DNA of 41,768 nucleotides from an uncultured Ruminococcus sp. (GCA_902788785.1 CADALT010000018.1:1-41768), one strand, 5' to 3'. Shown: positions 18,370-26,637, counted from the first letter of the stretch. The notes: generated from the sequence alone by a model not told the origin. Numbers and translations are program-made.

Positions 18370-19656
18370 TTATTTAATAAACTGTTTTTTTAACTCTGCG
18401 AAAGTCATATCCTGTTCGGTAAGGCATTTATAGACTGCCTCGAACACCTTTACGCCCTCTGCTACCTGCTCGCTGTTCATGAGCACACCGTCATTTCGCA
18501 GGGTGAGTATGATTTCATCATTTGTTTCAACAGCTGACAGAGACAGGCAGTTGGAGTAATAATAATCCATCATACCGTTATCGGCAAATGCTCTTGCCTT
18601 AGCTTCACCAAAAGGCATCTGCTCGCCGAAATTTGAGATATAGCTCTGGTATGTAACTATGCATTCCATCGGCATATCATGCTCTGTGATGACATGAGAC
18701 ATTATCGGTGCCATCTTTGTTTCACGCAGATTGAAGCTGCGGCATTCGATGGTATTTTTCAGCATGGTCTTGTCATCATCAAGCTTTATGCGGCTGAAAT
18801 AGCAATCTATCAGAGGACCGATGGTTGCCATGTATTTTTTCTTTCGTGGACCGATCGGGATAGTGAGTCTGGTCTCGTTCCTGTCAAAAACAATTGAGAA
18901 CATGGTATGTGCCATCAGCAGTGCTATATGGAAGTAGCTCAGGCGGTTTTTGCGGCAGATCTCAGCAAGCTTATCCTTTTTCAGCGTGATGAAATCGCCG
19001 TATTTGGCGAAACTGCGGTCACCGCTGCGGGGTGCGTTCAGGAAAGGCTTGTACTCCATATGGCTCTTTATAAGATCATCATTCTTTTCAAGAAGCTCTT
19101 CATATTCGCTCGAACCCAGATAATCAAAAGAGTCTTTCAGGTAATCCGACATATTTGCTGACTCCGCAGCAGGTGCGCCGTTATAGCCCGAGATTATTTT
19201 ATTTATAAGTATGCCGATGGACATACCATCGGTTATGAGATGGAACAGTCTGACATACAGGATGTATTTGTCATCACCCATATCGAATACGATGATATTC
19301 CAGGGCACTTCACCCTTGAAGCTGCCCTCAATATCGATACGGCGAACTTCTGCTATCTGATCTCGTATATCCTGTAACTTGTCTTCCTCTGTATCGCCCG
19401 ATGCGGTGCGCTCATCAAGCGTATAGCTTGTACCTTCGACTTTATACTGATAGATCTCATTATCGTTTTCGTCATATGTGAACCTGTAGCTGAATGCATC
19501 ATTCGTATGAACTATATCGTCTATCACAGTCTCAAGCTTTTTCTTGTCGAGCTTTCCCTCTATCATGAATACACCTGCCAGGCTGGGGCTGTATATCCTG
19601 GGTTCGGAAAAACACATTATAGCTTTCTGGATAGGTAAAAGTTTCAATTTTTCCAT
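18370..19656 (-). CDS. stand-alone condensation-domain-like protein 1
   Basis: This 428-residue paralogue of the downstream gene has the motif region LFHLITDGMS, again with only the second His of the canonical pair. It starts with a short basic/aliphatic segment (KLKLLPIQKA) typical of condensation-domain N-termini. It follows the free carrier gene by 20 bases with GGGAGA upstream of its ATG. Two near-equivalent copies next to one carrier could form a heterodimer or catalyse two acylations. Alternatively one could be a non-catalytic partner. Nothing suggests frameshift or decay in either. Confidence 0.82.
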   Translation of the reverse strand: MEKLKLLPIQKAIMCFSEPRIYSPSLAGVFMIEGKLDKKKLETVIDDIVHTNDAFSYRFTYDENDNEIYQYKVEGTSYTLDERTASGDTEEDKLQDIRDQIAEVRRIDIEGSFKGEVPWNIIVFDMGDDKYILYVRLFHLITDGMSIGILINKIISGYNGAPAAESANMSDYLKDSFDYLGSSEYEELLEKNDDLIKSHMEYKPFLNAPRSGDRSFAKYGDFITLKKDKLAEICRKNRLSYFHIALLMAHTMFSIVFDRNETRLTIPIGPRKKKYMATIGPLIDCYFSRIKLDDDKTMLKNTIECRSFNLRETKMAPIMSHVITEHDMPMECIVTYQSYISNFGEQMPFGEAKARAFADNGMMDYYYSNCLSLSAVETNDEIILTLRNDGVLMNSEQVAEGVKVFEAVYKCLTEQDMTFAELKKQFIK

Positions 19657-19676
19657 TATGCTTTTTCTCCCTTACA

Positions 19677-19886
19677 TCAATCAAAAAGTTCCGCAAACTG
19701 TGCGATGGTCTCACGCTCATAAAAGTCGGAGACCTCGGCAGTTTTGCCTGTTCTGTCTTCAAGCTCTGCTATTACCTGTGCTGCGGAGAAAGAATTTCCG
19801 CCCAGGTCGAAGAACGACTCGTCCTCAGAAGGCAGTTCGTCCAGCTCGAGTATTTCTTTCCATATTTCTTTCAGTGTATCTTTCAT
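19677..19886 (-). CDS. free acyl/peptidyl carrier protein
   Basis: This 69-residue discrete carrier has the phosphopantetheine site in DLGGNSFSAAQV; the attachment residue is the Ser after GGN. The helix after the site (VIAELEDRTGK) and the acidic surface are typical of carrier proteins. I chose the ATG preceded by GGAAAGGAAAG; an upstream in-frame start would only add a basic, non-carrier-like extension. It probably works with the two adjacent condensation-like proteins or accepts a group from another enzyme. No dedicated adenylation domain for it is visible here. Confidence 0.88.
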   Translation of the reverse strand: MKDTLKEIWKEILELDELPSEDESFFDLGGNSFSAAQVIAELEDRTGKTAEVSDFYERETIAQFAELFD

Positions 19887-19920
19887 TATGATCTTTCCTT
19901 TCCGATCGTTTAGGTAACAT

Positions 19921-19950
19921 CGCACAAAGGCGTTAACCGTTGGTTGTGCG
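19921..19950 (-). promoter_or_regulatory. intercistronic hairpin
   Basis: Perfect 7-bp arms CGCACAA and TTGTGCG enclose 16 bases in the 73-base gap between the dehydrogenase and carrier genes. There is no T-tract, so it is more likely an RNA stability or processing element than a terminator. Confidence 0.45.
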
Positions 19951-19959
19951 GTGCTGCCA

Positions 19960-21087
19960 CTATCTTTTATTTGTGATCTCTTCGATGCAGAGCCTGTCAG
20001 CGTCGGCTATATCTTCCAACCTGATGTACTCATCATCACCTATCTCGTCGAGTATCCTCTTTTCGTAGGAGCTGTCAACAAGCTCAAACCCGTAGTTAAA
20101 GCCGTCATGCAGCTTTGATGGATCTCTCAGAACAGCCAGTACGGTCTCTGCAAGGAAATATCCGCATACTCTGTTGACGTTACGCAGACAAACCTTATAT
20201 GCCTCGGCCTTCCTGATGCCGTTTTTCAGCCCTGTAAGTTCAAGGTACAAAAATGCAAGAGGTGTCTGAGAACCAAATTCCTTATTGGTCTTTATGCGCT
20301 CATTGAGCTTGTTTTCTATCATGACGGCAGCTTCCTCTTTGCTGTGTCTTGTGACATCTACAAGCAGCTTCATGAAAAAGCTTAGTGTAGCCATATCATC
20401 ATAGGTGCAGAAGAAGTAATGCTCGTTCGACCCCAGTACCTCTGCCAGCTTTCTGCTGTCGCAGGTGATGAGCGGCTTGAATATCACCTTTTTATCCGAA
20501 AAAGGTGTGGCGTGGGTCTTTCGTATATCCGAACCCAGCGGAGCTATATTTCCCTTGGAAATGTAGGCATCTCCGCAGAAATCCTCATTGCCGGCGCCGA
20601 TTATCATGTCCACGAAAGAACCTGCCGAGCAGCCGTCAAATCCGCCCTGATAAACTACCGAACGCTCGATGGTATCAAAATCTCTTTTTGCAGCCACATA
20701 TGGCAGATATTCCGATAACCCCGGGATATATCCCGCTGATGCGACGCATATGCCTTCGGTGCTGCTGCGGTCTTTTTCGTAGCTTGCATCAGAGGGGTCA
20801 ACAAGTATTTTTCCTGCCGAAATGACAGCATCTCTCACAAGCTTTCCGTAAACGTGGGACGGGCTGACGCAGTTGATGACTATGTCGCATTCGCTGATGA
20901 AAGCATCAAGCTCGGCTTTTACATTGACATCGATCTTGCGCCTGCTGAAATTCTCATACTCTTCAAACATATTTTTGTCACTGCGCTGTCCGCCAATGAC
21001 CTGTACACCGTTTTTGAGCAGTTTTTCAGCCGCATTGCTCCCGATATATCCGCCGCAGCCCAATATACCAACTATACTGTTCTTCAT
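19960..21087 (-). CDS. saccharopine-dehydrogenase-like NAD(P)-binding oxidoreductase
   Basis: This 375-residue protein has an N-terminal Rossmann motif (GILGCGGYIGSNAAEKLL) and the INCVSPSHVYG strand-loop typical of the saccharopine dehydrogenase NADP-binding family. The C-terminal half is less familiar. Homologous oxidoreductases occur in NRPS clusters, where they reduce imines or remove side groups. Here it could modify the chain or prepare a building block. It is the second gene of the operon, 59 bases after the first thioesterase. A second reductase besides the thiazolinyl imine reductase implies one more redox step than in pyochelin. The exact reaction is not known. Confidence 0.75.
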   Translation of the reverse strand: MKNSIVGILGCGGYIGSNAAEKLLKNGVQVIGGQRSDKNMFEEYENFSRRKIDVNVKAELDAFISECDIVINCVSPSHVYGKLVRDAVISAGKILVDPSDASYEKDRSSTEGICVASAGYIPGLSEYLPYVAAKRDFDTIERSVVYQGGFDGCSAGSFVDMIIGAGNEDFCGDAYISKGNIAPLGSDIRKTHATPFSDKKVIFKPLITCDSRKLAEVLGSNEHYFFCTYDDMATLSFFMKLLVDVTRHSKEEAAVMIENKLNERIKTNKEFGSQTPLAFLYLELTGLKNGIRKAEAYKVCLRNVNRVCGYFLAETVLAVLRDPSKLHDGFNYGFELVDSSYEKRILDEIGDDEYIRLEDIADADRLCIEEITNKR

Positions 21088-21146
21088 TCTTACTCTCCTT
21101 TATATGACCCTCTGCCGTGCCGAAACAGCAGGCTTTAGGGTATCAT

Positions 21147-21899
21147 TTATGGTTTAACGTATCCGAGAGAAAGAAGTATCTTCTCTCTTATAAGTGCTAT
21201 GACGTTTTGCTCATCTTCTCCGTAAGGGAAAAAGTGATTGCCTCTGAATTCGTATCTTTCAAATCCTGCGGACGTTACTTTTGCCCATTTATCCACTATC
21301 TCGCCGTCTGCATCGGCATCTTCGCTGCCGTTCATGGCGGTTATCGGTATATCCAAGATATCGCCGTTATATACGTATTCCTCATTGAGCCTGTAGTCGT
21401 TGTATATTATCGGGAGAAATACGCTGCGGAAGGTCTTGTCCGAAAGCATCTCATCACTTTCCATTCCGCATCTTCTGAGCTCTTTTTCCAGCGCTCCGAT
21501 GCCCTGTGAGTATTTGAAAGATGATGCAGTCTCTTCCGGAGGCGCATGACGTCCTGCGACAAAAAGTCTTTCGGCTTTCAGACCATGTCTCTTTTCAAGC
21601 TCACAGGCGGTCTGAAATCCGAACAATGAACCAAGACTATGCCCGTAGATGAAAAAAGGTGTGGAGTCGGCAGTTTGTGCTATGGCGCCGGTCATATCAT
21701 CGAGCACGCTCTCAAAAGTCAGTGAGCTCGGGTCGCAGCTCCTGTCGGGGAGTTCCAGCGGAGCCACATCTATCAGCGGTGACATTTTCAGCCAGTTCCT
21801 GAAAGTACACACGCTTCCCCCTGCGTGGTGAAAGCAGTACAGCCTGCAAACCGCACCCGGCTTACCAATACCGAAAGGGAATATCCTGTCGAGTTTCAT
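21147..21899 (-). CDS. type II thioesterase (Ser type, GHSLG), first gene of operon
   Basis: This 250-residue GrsT-like thioesterase has HHAGGSVCTFRNW near the N-terminus, LELPDRS, the elbow YGHSLG with Ser88, and His222 in RGNHFF, with acidic residues at 192-196. It is the first gene of the biosynthetic operon, about 234 bases from the predicted transcription start. AAGGAGG lies 14 bases before the ATG and AAGGAA sits closer. It probably edits misloaded carriers. Of the four thioesterases in the operon, this and the one at 16315-17040 are Ser-type. Confidence 0.9.
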   Translation of the reverse strand: MKLDRIFPFGIGKPGAVCRLYCFHHAGGSVCTFRNWLKMSPLIDVAPLELPDRSCDPSSLTFESVLDDMTGAIAQTADSTPFFIYGHSLGSLFGFQTACELEKRHGLKAERLFVAGRHAPPEETASSFKYSQGIGALEKELRRCGMESDEMLSDKTFRSVFLPIIYNDYRLNEEYVYNGDILDIPITAMNGSEDADADGEIVDKWAKVTSAGFERYEFRGNHFFPYGEDEQNVIALIREKILLSLGYVKP

Positions 21900-21923
21900 T
21901 ATTCCTTACTATTCCTCCTTATA

Positions 21924-21962
21924 AACTAAATTAGCCAAATATTAGCCTAATCTAATTTAGTT
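21924..21962. promoter_or_regulatory. 11-bp inverted repeat enclosing a TTAGCCTAA core
   Basis: Arms AACTAAATTAG (21924-21934) and CTAATTTAGTT (21952-21962) are perfect. The loop contains the odd palindrome ATTAGCCTAAT (21941-21951), whose TTAGCCTAA core equals the centre of DtxR/IdeR iron boxes (TTAGSCTAA). It lies just upstream of the first biosynthetic gene's ribosome binding site. It may be a metal-responsive operator or an RNA hairpin that shields initiation. Confidence 0.45.
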
Positions 21963-21975
21963 AGTAGAGACTAAC
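21960..21975. promoter_or_regulatory. GTTA-N8-TAAC operator-like palindrome, site 1
   Basis: GTTAGTAGAGACTAAC is a perfect dyad (extendable to AGTTAGT-4-ACTAACT) in the biosynthetic operon leader, between the promoter and the first gene. It belongs to the family of sites shared by the island's promoters. Confidence 0.6.
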
Positions 21976-22074
21976 TAATGCTGATAGAAGCCCGATCTTA
22001 ATTCATATCGAGCGTGTCAAACATGGTCGAATAATGACCGGATAGAGCTTAAAACGGTCAGATCTGCCGAAATA

Positions 22075-22090
22075 GTTAGTCTGGGATAAC
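22075..22090. promoter_or_regulatory. GTTA-N8-TAAC operator-like palindrome, site 2
   Basis: GTTAGTCTGGGATAAC lies about 45 bases downstream of the predicted start of the biosynthetic transcript. It matches the minus-strand reading of the site before the ABC pair (GTTAGTCTAGTATAAC) at 14 of 16 positions. The region 22081-22110 can also form an RNA hairpin with arms of the CTGG.ATAAC type. Confidence 0.6.
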
Positions 22091-22134
22091 TCGAAAATAC
22101 GGTTATCCAGTTTTTTCCTGTAAAAAATCGCACG

Positions 22135-22168
22135 GTGATATTATATCACATCGACAAACTTTTGTCAA
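22135..22168 (-). promoter_or_regulatory. promoter of the biosynthetic operon
   Basis: Read on the minus strand: TTGACA (22168-22163), a 17-base spacer, and TATAAT (22145-22140) preceded by TGA, an extended -10. A perfect palindrome GACAAA-2-TTTGTC (22153-22166) overlaps the -35 and spacer, and another, GTGATAT-1-ATATCAC (22135-22149), covers the -10. The leader is about 234 bases long and holds several dyads. Such a strong promoter implies repressor control. Confidence 0.85.
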
Positions 22169-22236
22169 CACCTTAAATTAAGTTTTTGTGTAAGTTAAAA
22201 GAGACTAATATTTCTTTTGTATATCAAAAATAAAAT

Positions 22237-22275
22237 AATACCGACGTTTTATCGGATTTACAAAACGTCGGTATT
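22237..22275 (-). terminator. intrinsic terminator of the ABC pair operon
   Basis: Perfect 14-bp arms (22237-22250 and 22262-22275) enclose an 11-base loop. On the minus strand the hairpin is followed by ATTTTATTTTT. It lies 10 bases after the stop of the second ABC gene and isolates it from the biosynthetic operon. Confidence 0.9.
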
Positions 22276-22284
22276 CTATGGTTT

Positions 22285-24018
22285 TTATAACTTCCAGCTT
22301 GCAGCTTTCTGTCTGTCTTCAACAAATGTACGGTAGATGCCTTGCTGCTGCATGAGTTCCGAATGAGTTCCACGCTGGGCTATCTTTCCCTCGTCGATGA
22401 CAACGATCTGGTCAGCGTGTTCGACTGTTTTCAGTCGGTGCGCTATCATAATGATAGTTTTTTCCTTGGTGAGTTCCTTTACTGCTTCGGTAAGTTCAGC
22501 CTCGTTTTCGGGGTCAACATTAGCAGTAGCTTCATCGAGGATTATTATCGGTGAATCCTTCATTATGGCTCTGGCAATGGAGATACGCTGCTTTTCACCG
22601 CCTGAAAGACTGGCACCGCCCTCGCCGATGACTGTATCGTATCCATCGGGGAGCTGCTGTATGAAATCGTGGCAGCAGGCTTTTTTGGCAGCTGCTATGA
22701 CTTCTTCCATACTTGCATCGGGTCTGCCGAAACGAATGTTATTTGCGATGGTATCCTGGAAAAGGTACACACGCTGGAATACAAAGCTGAAATTTTTCAT
22801 CAGGCTGTCAAAGCTGTAATCCTTGACATCTCTGCCGCCCAGCAGGACCTGACCGCCGTTTACATCCCAGAATCTTGACATAAGGCTGGTCAGTGTGGTC
22901 TTTCCTACGCCCGAAGGACCTACTATGGCGGTGGTGGTCTTCTCGGGTATCTTCAGGTCGATGCCGTTGATGATATTTCTGTTCTCATAAGCGAATGTGA
23001 TGTTTTTAAGTTCAATGTCGTGATTGGCGGGTGTTATCTCTTCACCGTTTATGTCCATGCCGGGAATATCAAGTATTTCATTGGCAAGAGTTACCGATAC
23101 ATCTACGATCCTGATAAGGGCACTGTAGCCGCTCATGGCATCAAGACTTTCGTATATCATGAATGAGCTTATCATCATCATGATGCAGTAGAGAAGGCTC
23201 ATCGTACCGTTTACATAGAAGTATACCGATGCAGCACACATTACAACTCCAATAAGCTTTGTGGTGATATCCTGTAATGTGATGTAGGGTATCACATCGT
23301 ATTCAAGATGTGTGTCGGCAAACTGCTTGGCTCTTATGGCTTCATCAAGCTTTTTAGCACGGCTCTTGGTAAGATTGTAGTTCTTTACTTCTACGATGCC
23401 CTGGATAAATTCGAGGATCGCAGCGATCATTTCATTGTCCGATGCCTGTTTCCTGGGGACGCTCAAACTTGCCTTTTTCTGCATAAGGCTGTTGATAACA
23501 GCGTATATACCTATGCCTAAGATCAGTATCAGACCGATCCTTACATCGAATATAAGCACACATATTGTCAGCACTATTGTGGTAAGGATGTTCTGGGTGG
23601 TCAGCATAACTATACGTGCGGCAACGCCTGCAAGGGATTCCATGGTATTTGTAGTTACGCTGGTGATATGACCGAGGCTGGTATCGTTGAAATAACCCAT
23701 GGGGAGATAACGCAGATGTTCAGCGATCTCTAACCTCTTGCCAGTACTGCAGTGATAACCTGCTTCTGTATGGAGCATTGTGATCTTCATGTTTAAGATG
23801 ACCTGTGCGCTTAGGGAAATAATGAGTATGAGAAGGGAATACCATACATTCTTCATGGACATATTATTATCGATAATACCCATTGCCACTACACCGATAG
23901 CGCCTATACGCATTGCTGCAAACAGCGCATTGATAACACCTAAACCTATCGCTTTATAGATCTTGTTCCTGTCCTCTGTCGAACAGAACATAAAGAATTT
24001 TTTTAGTGTTGATATCAT
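22285..24018 (-). CDS. ABC transporter, TM+ATPase half, YbtQ/IrtB-like
   Basis: This 577-residue half-transporter has an N-terminal six-helix membrane domain and a C-terminal ATPase: Walker A GPSGVGKTT, signature LSGGEKQ, Walker B IIILDEAT and H-loop AHR. The post-Walker B sequence ANVDPENEAEL matches the siderophore-linked subgroup (YbtP/Q, IrtA/B). It should pair with the upstream gene as a heterodimer. YbtPQ and IrtAB have the exporter fold but import ferric siderophores, so the direction is open. The start is the ATG in a TAATG overlap with the partner's stop, preceded by AAAGGAGGGAG; a longer upstream frame is not supported. Confidence 0.9.
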   Translation of the reverse strand: MISTLKKFFMFCSTEDRNKIYKAIGLGVINALFAAMRIGAIGVVAMGIIDNNMSMKNVWYSLLILIISLSAQVILNMKITMLHTEAGYHCSTGKRLEIAEHLRYLPMGYFNDTSLGHITSVTTNTMESLAGVAARIVMLTTQNILTTIVLTICVLIFDVRIGLILILGIGIYAVINSLMQKKASLSVPRKQASDNEMIAAILEFIQGIVEVKNYNLTKSRAKKLDEAIRAKQFADTHLEYDVIPYITLQDITTKLIGVVMCAASVYFYVNGTMSLLYCIMMMISSFMIYESLDAMSGYSALIRIVDVSVTLANEILDIPGMDINGEEITPANHDIELKNITFAYENRNIINGIDLKIPEKTTTAIVGPSGVGKTTLTSLMSRFWDVNGGQVLLGGRDVKDYSFDSLMKNFSFVFQRVYLFQDTIANNIRFGRPDASMEEVIAAAKKACCHDFIQQLPDGYDTVIGEGGASLSGGEKQRISIARAIMKDSPIIILDEATANVDPENEAELTEAVKELTKEKTIIMIAHRLKTVEHADQIVVIDEGKIAQRGTHSELMQQQGIYRTFVEDRQKAASWKL

Positions 24019-25790
24019 TATGCTCCCTCCTTTACTGCGATATGGCTGTTCCACATCTGGCTGTACAGAGGAGAATTTTTGAGCAGTTCCTCCTGAGTGC
24101 CGCTTGCTTCGACCTTACCGTCGTTGATAACTATTATCTTATCAGCATCAGCTATGGTCGAAAGCCTGTGGGCGATCACAATGAGAGTCCTGCCCTTTAC
24201 CAGCTTAGCAACGGATGACTGTACCAGTGCTTCGTTCTCGGGGTCGGTATAGGCAGTTGCCTCGTCAAGAATGATAACAGGAGCATTTTTCAGCATTGCC
24301 CTGGCAATGGATATCCTCTGTCTTTCGCCGCCCGAAAGATGTCCGCCTGCACCGCCGACTACAGTGTTATAGCCGTTCTCCAGCTTCATGATGAAATCGT
24401 GGCAGCCGCACGCCTTTGCAGCATTCATAACATCTTCGTCACTTGCGTTCGGGTCGCCCATACGGATATTATCCATTATAGTTTCATCGAACAGATAATT
24501 GTCCTGTGATACATAGGCGATATTGCGGTTGTATTCTTCAAGGGGGATATTCTTGATATCCACACCGCCCAGAGTGATCTTGCCTTCATTAACGTCCCAG
24601 AATGATGCTATGAGTTTTGCGATGGTGGATTTGCCCGAGCCCGAGGGACCTACCAGCGCATTGACAGTACCCTGCTTTATTGTCAGGTCTATACCGTGGA
24701 GGATCTCTTTTTCTTCGTAGCCGAAGTGTACGTTTTCAAGAACGATGTCTGTGCCGTTGGGCTTTTCTGTCATGACCTCGGGACGAACCAGTTCATCACG
24801 CTCAAGTATCTCGGTAACTTCGCCGATTATAAGTCCCATCTTTGAGATGTCATCGGTATACGATGTAACAGTCGAGATAGGAGCCACAAGGCTGAGTGAA
24901 AGTATCACCAGCATCAGCAGGTCTCCGCCCGAGACATTTCCGTGCATATATTCTATCGCACCGAAGGGGAGAAGTCCCAGCAGGAAGAAAGGCATCAGTA
25001 TAAGAGCCATGTTTTGCCAGAAATTACATTTTCTCATCCATTCAATGATGCAGTTAGCACAGTCCTTTGCAGCATTGGCAAACTTTTCATAGGAACTTCC
25101 CGATTTGCTGAATGCCTTTATGACCTCGATGCCGTTTATATATTCAACAGCTGTATCGTTAAGGGCTTTGGTCTTAGTGATAGCATCACCGTATAAGTTC
25201 TTGCTTACTACCATCATACCCATGAAGAATATCGCACCTACAGGCACACACAGCAATGAGAGCAGTGTGAGCTTTACATTGATGGTAAGCATATATATAA
25301 TAAGTGCCACGGGCACGAGTATACCTGCGCCTACCTCAGGGATAATATGTGCCAGTGTGGTCTCGATGGAGTCTACACGCTCACAGATGATGTTCTTATA
25401 TGTTCCGCTGGAATCTGCCATTACTGAACCCAGAGGTATTTTTGCAAGCTTCTCTGCCAGTCTGCGGCGGATATTCGCAAGTATCACGAAAGATGTTGCG
25501 TGCGAGATGGTGGTGGATATTGCATGGCTCACCTTGCTGAGCACCCAGAAAACACCCATCATAATCATATCCCTGCTAAAATCGCCCATCTTGGGTACTT
25601 CGCCCGATCTGTGCAGTATCAGCAGTGTTTTAACTATATCTGCCATGTAGATATACGGCACCAGACCGCACACTACTTTTGATATTGCAAAAAGCATACA
25701 CAAGATATAGTTCAGCTTTTTTTCTTCTGCGAACTCGATCAGCCAGCCGGTCAGAGAACGCTTGCTCTTCTTCTTTGTCTTTTCAGACAT
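24018..25790 (-). CDS. ABC transporter, TM+ATPase half, YbtP/IrtA-like
   Basis: This 590-residue half-transporter has membrane helices in about 25-310 and a C-terminal ATPase with Walker A GPSGSGKST (381-389), LSGGE (485-489) and Walker B VIILDEAT (505-512), followed by AYTDPENEA. That tail is characteristic of YbtP/Q and IrtA/B-like siderophore transporters. There is no SIP (siderophore-interacting) domain such as mycobacterial IrtA carries at its N-terminus. It is the first gene of the two-gene operon, starting 61 bases after the TetR stop. A GTTA-N8-TAAC palindrome sits just before its start. It may export the apo-metallophore or import the metal complex. Confidence 0.9.
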   Translation of the reverse strand: MSEKTKKKSKRSLTGWLIEFAEEKKLNYILCMLFAISKVVCGLVPYIYMADIVKTLLILHRSGEVPKMGDFSRDMIMMGVFWVLSKVSHAISTTISHATSFVILANIRRRLAEKLAKIPLGSVMADSSGTYKNIICERVDSIETTLAHIIPEVGAGILVPVALIIYMLTINVKLTLLSLLCVPVGAIFFMGMMVVSKNLYGDAITKTKALNDTAVEYINGIEVIKAFSKSGSSYEKFANAAKDCANCIIEWMRKCNFWQNMALILMPFFLLGLLPFGAIEYMHGNVSGGDLLMLVILSLSLVAPISTVTSYTDDISKMGLIIGEVTEILERDELVRPEVMTEKPNGTDIVLENVHFGYEEKEILHGIDLTIKQGTVNALVGPSGSGKSTIAKLIASFWDVNEGKITLGGVDIKNIPLEEYNRNIAYVSQDNYLFDETIMDNIRMGDPNASDEDVMNAAKACGCHDFIMKLENGYNTVVGGAGGHLSGGERQRISIARAMLKNAPVIILDEATAYTDPENEALVQSSVAKLVKGRTLIVIAHRLSTIADADKIIVINDGKVEASGTQEELLKNSPLYSQMWNSHIAVKEGA

Positions 25791-25811
25791 ATGTATTCCC
25801 CTCTTTCATCA

Positions 25812-25831
25812 AAGTTATACTAGACTAACTT
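25812..25831. promoter_or_regulatory. 20-bp operator-like dyad before the ABC pair (site 3)
   Basis: AAGTTATACTAGACTAACTT has near-perfect dyad symmetry and contains the GTTA-N8-TAAC unit at 25814-25829. It overlaps the only -10-like sequence I see before the ABC pair (minus-strand TATAAC). A TTGACC lies too close (14 bases) for a normal promoter, so this operon may also be read from the TetR promoter. Confidence 0.65.
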
Positions 25832-25851
25832 ATGGTCAAAAAATACAGGCA

Positions 25852-26469
25852 TCATATGCCCAGTATTTTTTTCCATCCTGCCGAGAAGAATTCTTCTATG
25901 GTCTCTGCATAGTGCAGTGCCTGTTCCTCGGTGAAATCGTGTTTTACTGCCTCGTACATTGCTGATACGTTTGCTGTTACCAGCATATGGAACTCCAGAT
26001 GCGAAACTTCTCTCAGTTTCATATTATAATCATTCAGTTTATCGAAGTATTCCGCATCGAGCTTTTCTTCCATCAGTGCCATATCATGGATAAAGTTCTC
26101 GTATTTTGTTCCCTGCGAACAGCATACCAGCAGCTTGAATACATCGAAATTCTGATAAATAAAGCTCATTACCCACTGTGTCTTATTTTCAGCTTTAAGC
26201 AGTGCCTGTTCGTTAGCCAATACTTTCAGGCGTTCATATTCCTTTATGCTGGCTTTATCATAAAGTCCTCTTAATTCGCAAAGAGTCGGCTCGACAAGTG
26301 ATGCAAACATTTCTTCCTTGTTCTCGAAATGTCTGTACAGAGCGCCTACGGTAATACCTGCATCAGCAGCTATTTTCCGCATTGAAGCATTTTTAAATCC
26401 CTGCTCCAAAAACTCCTTTTTAGCGGCAGCGATTATTTTCTTATTATTCTCGCTTTTATCTCTGGGCAC
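25852..26469 (-). CDS. TetR/AcrR family transcriptional regulator
   Basis: This is a 205-residue repressor-type protein. The N-terminal helix-turn-helix (about 10-55) shows the typical AAKKEFLEQGFKNASMRKIAADAGITVGALYRHF pattern split over helices 1-4. The rest is a helical ligand domain ending FFSAGWKKILGI. I use the GTG start (then PRDKSENN) because GGGAGGT lies 8 bases before it; the longer frame would begin inside that ribosome binding site. It lies just upstream of the ABC pair in the same direction. Paired operator-like repeats flank its own promoter, suggesting autoregulation. Its ligand could be the metallophore, but this is inference. Confidence 0.92.
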   Translation of the reverse strand: MPRDKSENNKKIIAAAKKEFLEQGFKNASMRKIAADAGITVGALYRHFENKEEMFASLVEPTLCELRGLYDKASIKEYERLKVLANEQALLKAENKTQWVMSFIYQNFDVFKLLVCCSQGTKYENFIHDMALMEEKLDAEYFDKLNDYNMKLREVSHLEFHMLVTANVSAMYEAVKHDFTEEQALHYAETIEEFFSAGWKKILGI

Positions 26470-26491
26470 AAGTATCACCTCCCGATTTTTA

Positions 26492-26567
26492 AGTGAGCGC
26501 TGTTCACAAACAGAAATATTATATCACTTAAATATGCGCTTGTCAAGGTATGTATACAGCGTTTACT
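26492..26567 (-). promoter_or_regulatory. tetR-type promoter with two flanking operator repeats
   Basis: Minus-strand TTGACA (26546-26541), a 17-base spacer and TATAAT (26523-26518) with TGA before it form an extended -10 promoter. Downstream lies the dyad AGTGAGCGCTGTTCAC (26492-26507). Upstream, the minus-strand sequence AGTAAACGCTGTATAC (26552-26567) matches it at 12 of 16 positions. Two such sites around a promoter are typical of TetR autorepression. They differ from the GTTA-N8-TAAC sites. Confidence 0.75.
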
Positions 26568-26604
26568 TATTTTTTACAAATAGGGGTCGTCTGTATATGA
26601 CAAA

Positions 26605-26633
26605 AAAACACACTGCACAGGGCAGTGTGTTTT
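26605..26633 (-). terminator. intrinsic terminator after the FtsX-like permease
   Basis: 12-bp arms (26605-26616, 26622-26633) enclose a 5-base loop. On the minus strand the stem ends in a run of seven T. It lies 4 bases past the permease stop. Confidence 0.9.
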
Positions 26634-26637
26634 AATG

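Noticed and set aside
17061-19656. One condensation protein as a frameshifted fragment of a longer NRPS
   Set aside because: Both are full-length single domains with their own ribosome binding sites, and they align with each other end to end.
21900-22168. Riboswitch in the biosynthetic leader
   Set aside because: I see only simple dyads and hairpins and no recognisable aptamer core; DNA operators explain them better.
26470-26478. Longer TetR start (GTG at 26478)
   Set aside because: It would lie inside the GGGAGGT ribosome binding site that serves the GTG at 26469.
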